Positions 1 through 6,169 of a DNA stretch of 6,169 nt are shown here, one piece after another. The notes under the pieces were generated by a model. The model did not search any database. It saw only the letters and a program-made list of their open reading frames with translations, and was not told the DNA's origin. The stretch is from an uncultured Zoogloea sp. Its GTDB lineage: Bacteria > Pseudomonadota > Gammaproteobacteria > Burkholderiales > Rhodocyclaceae. The stretch spans positions 1 through 6,169 of the forward strand of contig CALBTT010000090.1 of the NCBI GenBank assembly GCA_937967645.1, given 5' to 3'. The stretch's first letter is position 1; each line of letters opens with the position of its first letter. The translations under genes and the position numbers were made by a program.

Positions 1-1418
<1,418 letters not shown>

Positions 1419-1422
1419 GGTG

Positions 1423-1431
1423 CTTCCTTCC
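1423..1431 (-). promoter_or_regulatory. Ribosome binding site of the acyl-CoA dehydrogenase gene
   Basis: GGAAGGAAG on the minus strand, ending 4 nt before the ATG at 1418. It supports this start, which also gives the family's usual N-terminus. A perfect 10-bp palindrome, CCGAATTCGG, lies at 1430-1439 and overlaps the edge of this site. I found no convincing -35/-10 pair between the repeat at 1490-1576 and the gene. Confidence 0.6.
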
Positions 1432-1460
1432 GAATTCGGTTGAATGGGTGCTGCGTGTTT

Positions 1461-1500
1461 CTCTGGGCCTATAGGGGCCTGTCGGGGCCTGTAGGGGCGG
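1461..1500. repeat. Degenerate 10-bp tandem repeat, about 3-4 units
   Basis: Successive decamers read CTCTGGGCCT, ATAGGGGCCT, GTCGGGGCCT and GTAGGGGCGG. The last three differ from a GTAGGGGCCT consensus at one or two positions each; the first is weaker. The final unit is also the head of the REP-like arm that starts at 1490, so the array looks like reiteration of the REP foot sequence. It lies in the untranslated gap between etfA and the dehydrogenase gene. Confidence 0.55.
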
Positions 1501-1576
1501 CTTCAGCCGCCCGCGGACGCGGCTCAACGGACCGTGCCAGTGTCACGGATCGAGGGCGGCTGAAGCCGCCCCTACA
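1490..1576. repeat. REP-like doublet: two 23-bp inverted palindromic arms (REPIN/BIME type)
   Basis: The left arm at 1490-1512 and the right arm at 1554-1576 are perfect reverse complements over 23 bp, separated by 41 nt. Each arm begins, read inwards, with TGTAGG and contains its own palindrome, GGGCGGC-TTCA-GCCGCCC in the left arm. A GTAG foot followed by a GC-rich hairpin is the known layout of REP sequences mobilised by RAYT (TnpA-REP) transposases, and paired inverted REPs are called REPINs or BIMEs. The right arm ends 2 nt beyond the etfA stop codon. In RNA the element can fold as two small hairpins or one long stem, which could protect the upstream mRNA 3' end or attenuate read-through. 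No U-tract follows, so it is not a standard intrinsic terminator. The spacer holds a small inverted repeat, CCGTG (1532-1536) and CACGG (1544-1548). Confidence 0.8.
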
Positions 1577-1578
1577 TG

Positions 1579-2514
1579 TCAGAGGCTGCCGACCAGCTGG
1601 GGCACGGCTTCGAACAGGTCGGCGACGAGGCCGTAGTCGGCGACCTGGAAGATCGGGGCCTCGGGGTCCTTGTTGATGGCGACGATGACCTTGGAATCCT
1701 TCATGCCGGCCAGGTGCTGGATGGCGCCGGAGATACCGACGGCCAGGTAGAGCTGGGGCGCGACGATCTTGCCGGTCTGGCCGACCTGGTAGTCGTTGGG
1801 CACGTAGCCGGCATCCACGGCGGCGCGGGAGGCGCCCAGGGCGGCGCCGAGCTTGTCGGCCAGGGGCTCGAGCACGGCCTTGTAGTTGTCGCCGCTGCCC
1901 ATGCCACGGCCGCCGGAGACGATGATCTTGGCAGCGCCCAGCTCGGGGCGGGCCGACACGGTCAGCTCGCGGCCGACCAGCTTGCTCTGACCCAGGTCGG
2001 GACCGGCGGCGATGGCCTCCACCTGGGCGCTGCCGCCCTCGGCGACGGCATCGAAGGCGGTGGTGCGCACGGTGATGACCTTCACCGGATCGGCGGACTT
2101 CACGGTGGCCAGGGCGTTGCCGGCGTAGATCGGGCGCACGAAGGTGTCGGCCGACTCGACCGCGATGATGTCGGAGATCTGAGCCACGTCGAGCAGCGCG
2201 GCGACGCGCGGCAGCACGTTCTTGCCGCCGGTGGTGGCGGGGGCCAGCACGTGGCTGTAGGCGCCGGTCTTGACCACGTCCACCAGCAGGGCGGTCAGGT
2301 TCTCGGCGCCCTGTTCGGCGTAGGCGGCGGCATCGGCCACCTTGACCCGGCTCACTCCGGCCAGGCGGGCGGCGGCCTCGGCGGCCCCGCCGCAGGCGGC
2401 GCCGGCCACCAGCACGTGGATGTCGCCACCGATCCGGGCGGCCGCGGCGACGGTGTTGAGGGTGGCGGCCTTGAGGCCGGCGTTGTCGTGTTCGGCAATG
2501 ACGAGGACGGTCAT
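1579..2514 (-). CDS. etfA: Electron transfer flavoprotein, alpha subunit
   Basis: Large subunit of the heterodimeric ETF, which carries FAD and shuttles electrons from acyl-CoA dehydrogenases to ETF:ubiquinone oxidoreductase. It is 311 residues, a normal full length. The N-terminal domain starts MTVLVIAEHDN. The C-terminal FAD domain has GGRGMGSGDN (201-210), GASRAAVDAGYVPND (227-241), QVGQTGKIVAP (243-253) and the ETF-alpha signature at 255-281 (LYLAVGISGAIQHLAG, then KVIVAIN). S229, R230 and T247 align with human ETFA Ser248, Arg249 and Thr266, known FAD-contact residues. The match to the mitochondrial protein is close through to VADYGLVADLF near the C-terminus. The ATG lies 2 nt after the etfB stop. 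Its ribosome binding site AAGGTG sits inside the end of etfB (2523-2528), so translational coupling is likely. Confidence 0.98.
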   Translation of the reverse strand: MTVLVIAEHDNAGLKAATLNTVAAAARIGGDIHVLVAGAACGGAAEAAARLAGVSRVKVADAAAYAEQGAENLTALLVDVVKTGAYSHVLAPATTGGKNVLPRVAALLDVAQISDIIAVESADTFVRPIYAGNALATVKSADPVKVITVRTTAFDAVAEGGSAQVEAIAAGPDLGQSKLVGRELTVSARPELGAAKIIVSGGRGMGSGDNYKAVLEPLADKLGAALGASRAAVDAGYVPNDYQVGQTGKIVAPQLYLAVGISGAIQHLAGMKDSKVIVAINKDPEAPIFQVADYGLVADLFEAVPQLVGSL

Positions 2515-2516
2515 GA

Positions 2517-3266
2517 TCAGATCACCTTGGCTTCGTTCTTGAGCTTGTCGATGAGTTGGGCCACGTCGGCCACCTTGATGCCGGCGCCGCGGGCGGCCGG
2601 CTCGACCACCTTGAGGGTGGTCAGGCGCGGGCTCACATCCACGCCCAGATCGGCCGGCTGCACCGTGTCGAGGGGCTTCTTCTTGGCCTTCATGATGTTG
2701 GGCAGGGTGGCGTAGCGCGGCTCGTTGAGGCGCAGGTCGGTGGTGATCACGGCGGGCAGGGGGAGCGACAGGGTTTCCAGCCCGCCGTCGATCTCGCGGG
2801 TCACCTGGACGCGCTCACCGGCCACTTCGACCTTGGAGGCGAAGGTGGCCTGGGGCCAGCCGAGCAGGGCGGCGAGCATCTGGCCGGTCTGGTTGGAGTC
2901 GTCGTCGATGGCCTGCTTGCCGAGGATCACCAGCTGGGGCTGCTCCTTCTGCACGAGGGCCTTGAGCAGCTTGGCCACCGCCAGGGGCTGCAGCTCGGCC
3001 GCGCTCTCGACCAGGATGCCCCGGTCGGCGCCGATCGCCATGGCGGTGCGCAGGGTCTCCTGGCACTGGGCCACGCCGGCGGAGACGGCCACCACCTCGG
3101 TGGCGGTGCCGGCTTCCTTCAGGCGCACCGCTTCCTCGACGGCGATCTCGTCGAAGGGGTTCATGGCCATCTTCACATTGGCCAGCTCGACGCCGCTCTG
3201 GTCGGCCTTGACGCGGACTTTGACGTTGTAGTCGATGACCCGTTTGACGGGCACGAGAATCTTCAT
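2517..3266 (-). CDS. etfB: Electron transfer flavoprotein, beta subunit
   Basis: Small ETF subunit, which binds AMP structurally and carries the loop that docks on partner dehydrogenases. It is 249 residues, the normal length. It starts MKILVPVKRVIDYNVKVRVK and has the conserved MAMNPFDEIAVEEAVRLKE (33-51). The nucleotide-binding segment GKQAIDDDSNQTGQ is at 116-129. The ETF-beta signature region runs from about 155 to 176 (VTREIDGGLETL, then PAVITT). The recognition loop RYATLPNIMKAKKK is at 184-197, where L188 aligns with human ETFB Leu195, the residue that anchors partner dehydrogenases. This makes it a housekeeping-type, beta-oxidation ETF rather than a FixA/bifurcating type. AGGAG at 3277-3281 lies 10 nt before the ATG. 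The gene starts 21 nt after the acyl-CoA synthetase stop. Confidence 0.98.
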   Translation of the reverse strand: MKILVPVKRVIDYNVKVRVKADQSGVELANVKMAMNPFDEIAVEEAVRLKEAGTATEVVAVSAGVAQCQETLRTAMAIGADRGILVESAAELQPLAVAKLLKALVQKEQPQLVILGKQAIDDDSNQTGQMLAALLGWPQATFASKVEVAGERVQVTREIDGGLETLSLPLPAVITTDLRLNEPRYATLPNIMKAKKKPLDTVQPADLGVDVSPRLTTLKVVEPAARGAGIKVADVAQLIDKLKNEAKVI

Positions 3267-3276
3267 TTGATCTTGT

Positions 3277-3281
3277 CTCCT
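3277..3281 (-). promoter_or_regulatory. Ribosome binding site of etfB
   Basis: AGGAG on the minus strand, 10 nt before the etfB ATG at 3266, within the 21-nt gap after the synthetase stop codon. There is no space here for a separate promoter, so etfB is read on the synthetase transcript. Confidence 0.6.
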
Positions 3282-3287
3282 GAGGGT

Positions 3288-4928
3288 TTATTCGATTGCC
3301 GAGGCAGACTTGGCCTGCTGGCGCAGTACGAACTTCTGGATCTTTCCGGTGGACGTCTTGGGCAGCACGCAGAACTCCACGTGCTTGGGGACCTTGTAGC
3401 GGGCCAGGTGCTCACGGCAGTGGGCGATGATGTCGTCGGCCGTGACCTTGGCGTCTTCCTTCACCTCGATGTAGGCGGCGGGCACTTCGCCCCATTTCTC
3501 GTCGGGTTTGGCGACCACGGCGGCGGTGAGCACGGCGGGGTGGCGGTAGAGGACTTCCTCGACCTCCAGCGACGAGATGTTCTCCCCGCCGGAGATGATC
3601 ACGTCCTTGGAGCGGTCCTTGATCTTCACGTAGCCGTCCGGGTGCAGCACGGCCAGGTCGCCGGTATGGAACCAGCCGCCGGCAAAGGCTTCCTCGGTGG
3701 CTTTCTCGTTCTTGAGGTAGCCCTTCATCACCAGGTTGCCGCGGAACATGATCTCGCCCATGGTCTCGCCGTCGGCGGGCACCGGCTCCATGGTCTGCGG
3801 GTCGAGCACGGTGATGGCTTCCTGCATGTGGTAGCGCACCCCCTGGCGGCCGTTGCGCTCGGCGCGCTGGGCGATCGGCAGGGCGTCCCATTCGGGGTGC
3901 TTGGCGCACACCGAGGCGGGGCCGTAGGTTTCGGTCAGGCCATACACATGGGTGATGTCGAAGCCGATGCGCTCCATGCCCTCGATGATCGCGGCCGGGG
4001 GCGCGGCACCGGCGATGAGGGCCGACACCTTGTGCTCGATGCCGGCGCGCAGGCCTTCCGGGGCGTTGATGAGCATGCCATGCACGATCGGGGCGCCGCA
4101 GAAGTGGGTGACCTTGTGGCTGCGGATCAATTCGTAGATCAGGGCCACGTCCACCTTGCGCAGGCACACATTGACGCCGGCATTGGCGGCCAGGGTCCAG
4201 GCGAAGCACCAGCCGTTGCAGTGGAAGAGGGGCAGGGTCCAGAGGTACACCGCGTGCTGCGGCATGCCCCAGCTGATGATGTTGGAGGCCGAGTTGAGGT
4301 AGGCGCCGCGGTGGTGGAAGACCACCCCCTTCGGATTGCCGGTGGTGCCCGAGGTGTAGTTGAGGGCGATGGCGTCCCACTCGTCGGCGGGCAGTGACCA
4401 CTTGAACTCCGGGTCGGCGTCGGCCAGGAAGGCTTCGTATTCGATCTCGCCGAGGCGGGTGGTGCTCGGGTATTCGGCGTCGAGGGCGTCGATCACCAGC
4501 GGCTTGGGCCCTTCCAGCAGCGCCAGCGCGGCTTCGATGGTGGTGGCGAATTCCGGGTCGGTGATCAGCACCTTGGCCTCGCCGTGGGCCAGCATGAAGG
4601 CGATGGCCTCGGGGTCCAGGCGGGTGTTGAGGGTGTTCAGCACGGCGCCGACCATGGGCACGCCAAAGTGGGCCTCGACCATCGCTGGCACGTTGGGCAG
4701 CATCACCGCCACGGTGTCGCCGCGGCCGATGCCCTTGCGGGCCAGGGCGCTGGCCAGGCGGCGGCAGCGGGCGTAGGTCTCGTTCCAGGTGAAGCGGCGC
4801 GCGCCATGGATCACCGACAGGCGGTCCGGGTAGATCTGGGCGGTGCGCTCAAGAAAGGACAGGGGGGACAGCGGCACGTAGTTGGCAGCGCACTTGTCCA
4901 GCCCGTGGTCGTACGGGGACATCGACAC
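3288..4928 (-). CDS. AMP-forming acyl-CoA synthetase (fatty/organic acid-CoA ligase)
   Basis: Adenylate-forming ligase that converts a carboxylic acid, ATP and CoA to acyl-CoA, AMP and PPi. It is 546 residues and full length. Motifs in order: P-loop YTSGTTGNPKG (191-201), LPLFHCNGW (232-240), YGLTET (329-334), GWFHTGDL (418-425), hinge region KDRSKDVIISGGENISSLEVE split around D438 (437-457), and PKTSTGKIQK (523-532) with K529 as the catalytic lysine of the adenylation step. No signal peptide or membrane segment is seen. FHCNGWCFAW is typical of a clade of medium-chain, aryl and methylthiopropionate (DmdB-like) ligases, so the substrate is not fixed. A strong AGGAGGAG 7 nt before GTG (4928) favours that start over the in-frame ATG at 4922, which would shorten the protein by two residues. 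First gene of the operon with etfB and etfA. Confidence 0.95.
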   Translation of the reverse strand: MSMSPYDHGLDKCAANYVPLSPLSFLERTAQIYPDRLSVIHGARRFTWNETYARCRRLASALARKGIGRGDTVAVMLPNVPAMVEAHFGVPMVGAVLNTLNTRLDPEAIAFMLAHGEAKVLITDPEFATTIEAALALLEGPKPLVIDALDAEYPSTTRLGEIEYEAFLADADPEFKWSLPADEWDAIALNYTSGTTGNPKGVVFHHRGAYLNSASNIISWGMPQHAVYLWTLPLFHCNGWCFAWTLAANAGVNVCLRKVDVALIYELIRSHKVTHFCGAPIVHGMLINAPEGLRAGIEHKVSALIAGAAPPAAIIEGMERIGFDITHVYGLTETYGPASVCAKHPEWDALPIAQRAERNGRQGVRYHMQEAITVLDPQTMEPVPADGETMGEIMFRGNLVMKGYLKNEKATEEAFAGGWFHTGDLAVLHPDGYVKIKDRSKDVIISGGENISSLEVEEVLYRHPAVLTAAVVAKPDEKWGEVPAAYIEVKEDAKVTADDIIAHCREHLARYKVPKHVEFCVLPKTSTGKIQKFVLRQQAKSASAIE

Positions 4929-4935
4929 TTATCTT

Positions 4936-4943
4936 CTCCTCCT
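4936..4943 (-). promoter_or_regulatory. Strong ribosome binding site of the acyl-CoA synthetase
   Basis: AGGAGGAG on the minus strand, an almost full anti-16S match. It ends 7 nt before GTG at 4928 and 13 nt before ATG at 4922. The spacing favours GTG as the start. The strength of the site suggests the operon's first gene is well translated. Confidence 0.7.
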
Positions 4944-5038
4944 GGTTTTGACGCCACGACTTGGGTGAGGCGGTGGCTCTGAGGCCTACCCCTTTGGCGG
5001 CGCATGCGCACCACCGGGGATCGGGGAGAAGATTCGCA

Positions 5039-5050
5039 GACAAACTTGTC
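5039..5050. promoter_or_regulatory. Candidate operator, GACAA-AC-TTGTC palindrome
   Basis: A 5+2+5 inverted repeat in the AT-richer core of the divergent intergenic region, about 110 nt upstream of the synthetase start and 130 nt upstream of the kinase start. Short symmetric sites like this are typical of dimeric regulators. It does not match the PsrA consensus or any other operator I can name. A 12-bp palindrome can occur by chance, so this is only a candidate. Confidence 0.25.
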
Positions 5051-5110
5051 GGAAGTTTCGTGGAAATGTACTGAATGTTGTCGGGGTCGGAAGCCGGCCG
5101 CCGGGATCGC

Positions 5111-5116
5111 TAGAAT
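5111..5116 (+). promoter_or_regulatory. Possible -10 element for the sensor kinase
   Basis: TAGAAT matches the sigma-70 -10 consensus at five of six positions and lies about 60 nt upstream of the kinase ATG. No good -35 hexamer stands 16-18 nt before it, so the call is weak. Confidence 0.25.
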
Positions 5117-5178
5117 CAGCAGAAAAGCCAGCCGCGCCGGCTCGCCCGATGGCCGGCCCCCAAGACCCTGGAGCACGT

Positions 5179-6169
5179 ATGAACGACCCCCGAGACACCG
5201 CCTCCGATCGCCCCGCAGGCGGGGATCCGTCCTTCGACCGGCGCTACCGGGAGATGCTGGGCGCGGGCCTCGACCGCCTCGATCAGGGCGTCACGGTGTT
5301 CGATGCCGAGCTGCGCATGGTGGCCTGGAACGCCACCTTCCTGCGCCTGCTCGATTTTCCGGACGCCCTGGCCCGGGAGGGCGTGTCCTTCGAGGATTTC
5401 ATCCGCTACAACGCGGAGCGCGGCGACTACGGTCCCGGCGATCCGGCGGCCCAGATCGCCGAACGGGTGGCCCGGGCCCGCAGCTTCCAGCCCCATGCCA
5501 CCGAGCGGGTCCGGCCCAACGGCCGCATCCTGTCGATCCGCGGCTTTCCGTTGCCGCATTCGGGTTTCATCACCTTGTACACCGACATCACCGAGCAGCG
5601 CCGCGCCCAGGAGCAGATCGCCCGCCACCAGGCCGAGCTGGAGGAGCACATCGAGTCCCGTACCGAGGCCCTGACCCGGGCCAATGAGGAGCTCACGGCG
5701 GCCATCGACTCCAACAAGGTGATCACCCAGGCCCTGCGCCGCAGCGAGCAGCGCCTGCGCGAGATCACCGACGCGATCCCCGCCGCCATCGCCTACTTCG
5801 ACCGGGACGGGGTCTACCGCTATGCCAACAAGGGCTATGCCGACTGGTTCGGCTGGTCGGCCGATCAGGTCGAGGGGCGGCATATCCAGGAGGTCACCGG
5901 GCAGGAGGTCTTCGAGGTGGTGAAGTCCGACGTGGCCCGCGCCCTGACCGGCGAGCGGGTGACCTACGAATACCGCCTCACCGGCCGCGACGGCAACCCG
6001 GCCTGTGCCCGCAGCACCCTGGTGCCCGACATCGCCCCCGATGGCAGCGTGCTCGGCTGCTATGTCCACTCGGTGGACGTCACCGAGCAGCGCCGCACCC
6101 AGGCCGCCCTGGCGCAGGCCCAGAAGATGGAGGCCATCGGCCAGCTCACCGGCGGCCTGGCCCATGACT
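5179..6169 (+). CDS. PAS-PAS sensor histidine kinase, N-terminal part, cut by window edge
   Basis: Two-component sensor kinase; 330 complete codons are visible from ATG at 5179. The first PAS domain spans about 28-138 (GLDRLDQGVTVFDAELRMVAWN, 30-51, given here in brief by its LDQGV and VAWN marks; ends TDITEQRR) and is of the PAS_7 kind. A charged, probably coiled-coil helix follows at about 138-195 (AELEEHIESRTEALTRANEEL, core 152-172). A second, PAS_4-like domain runs from about 196 to 304 (DAIPAAIAYFDRDGVYRYAN; ends VDVTEQRR). The H-box starts at about 316 with KMEAIGQLTGGLAHD, where H329 is the expected phospho-acceptor. The HATPase domain, and any receiver domain, lie beyond the edge. 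No signal peptide or membrane span is seen, so a soluble cytoplasmic sensor is likely. GGAG at 5170-5173 sits 5 nt before the ATG. Ligand, partner regulator and targets are unknown. Confidence 0.9.
   Translation, partial: MNDPRDTASDRPAGGDPSFDRRYREMLGAGLDRLDQGVTVFDAELRMVAWNATFLRLLDFPDALAREGVSFEDFIRYNAERGDYGPGDPAAQIAERVARARSFQPHATERVRPNGRILSIRGFPLPHSGFITLYTDITEQRRAQEQIARHQAELEEHIESRTEALTRANEELTAAIDSNKVITQALRRSEQRLREITDAIPAAIAYFDRDGVYRYANKGYADWFGWSADQVEGRHIQEVTGQEVFEVVKSDVARALTGERVTYEYRLTGRDGNPACARSTLVPDIAPDGSVLGCYVHSVDVTEQRRTQAALAQAQKMEAIGQLTGGLAHD

Larger units (their letters stand above)
4929..5178. other. Divergent intergenic region between synthetase operon and sensor kinase
   Basis: These 250 nt must hold the promoters for both directions. 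The stretch from about 5031 to 5080 is clearly more AT-rich than its surroundings. It contains two small palindromes: GCGCATGCGC (5000-5009, perfect) and GACAA-AC-TTGTC (5039-5050). No convincing sigma-70 -35/-10 pair was found for the minus-strand operon. No small gene or structured RNA is evident. Confidence 0.6.

Noticed and set aside
1490..1576. Intrinsic terminator after etfA
   Set aside because: The hairpins are strong, but no T-tract follows on either strand. REP-type repeat is the better description, and any effect on termination is unproven.
1576..2715. A 379-codon plus-strand open frame opposite etfA
   Set aside because: Same antisense composition artefact; etfA on the other strand is unambiguous.
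2556..4397. A 613-codon plus-strand open frame opposite etfB and the synthetase
   Set aside because: It lies antisense to genes with clear families and has a His/Gly/Val/Leu/Asp-rich composition with no recognisable domain. This is the usual artefact of strong third-position GC bias.
5116..6165. A 349-codon minus-strand open frame opposite the sensor kinase
   Set aside because: The plus strand encodes two PAS domains and an H-box in frame, while the minus-strand product is Gly/Leu/His-rich without motifs.
5179..6169. NahK/ErcS'-type kinase assignment
   Set aside because: The PAS layout is loosely similar, but the visible H-box (GGLAHD) is unlike the SHDLxQPL type I recall for NahK, so no symbol was given.

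Overview
The window is very GC-rich and almost fully coding. It reads as a chromosomal catabolic locus from a Gram-negative proteobacterium. The strong GC bias at third positions, the mitochondrial-type EtfA/EtfB sequences and a REP-type repeat suggest a betaproteobacterium, perhaps a Rhodocyclales-like organism (Azoarcus/Thauera type). That placement is an impression from the sequence, not a search result.

Layout. Four genes lie on the minus strand, transcribed from about 4930 towards 1: an AMP-forming acyl-CoA synthetase (4928 to 3288), etfB (3266 to 2517), etfA (2514 to 1579) and an acyl-CoA dehydrogenase (1418 to beyond the left edge). The first three are tightly packed, with gaps of 21 and 2 nt, and form a clear operon. 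A 160-nt gap separates etfA from the dehydrogenase. It holds a REP-like inverted repeat (two perfect 23-bp arms, 1490-1512 and 1554-1576) and a short run of 10-bp tandem units. On the plus strand, diverging from the synthetase across a 250-nt intergenic region, a PAS-PAS sensor histidine kinase begins at 5179. It runs off the right edge just after its phospho-acceptor histidine.

How the genes work together. The synthetase would activate a carboxylic acid to its CoA thioester. The dehydrogenase would introduce the alpha,beta double bond. EtfBA would carry the electrons to ETF:ubiquinone oxidoreductase and the respiratory chain. This is the entry half of a beta-oxidation-type pathway. The substrate cannot be read from the sequence; the synthetase and dehydrogenase resemble the families that include the DmdB/DmdC enzymes as well as ordinary fatty acyl-CoA enzymes. 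The divergent kinase could sense metabolic state and act on this locus, but that rests on position alone.

I see no phage, transposase, CRISPR, tRNA or rRNA, and nothing that looks like a new defence or mobile system. The most notable non-coding structure is the REP doublet. Long plus-strand open frames opposite the minus-strand genes are composition artefacts.
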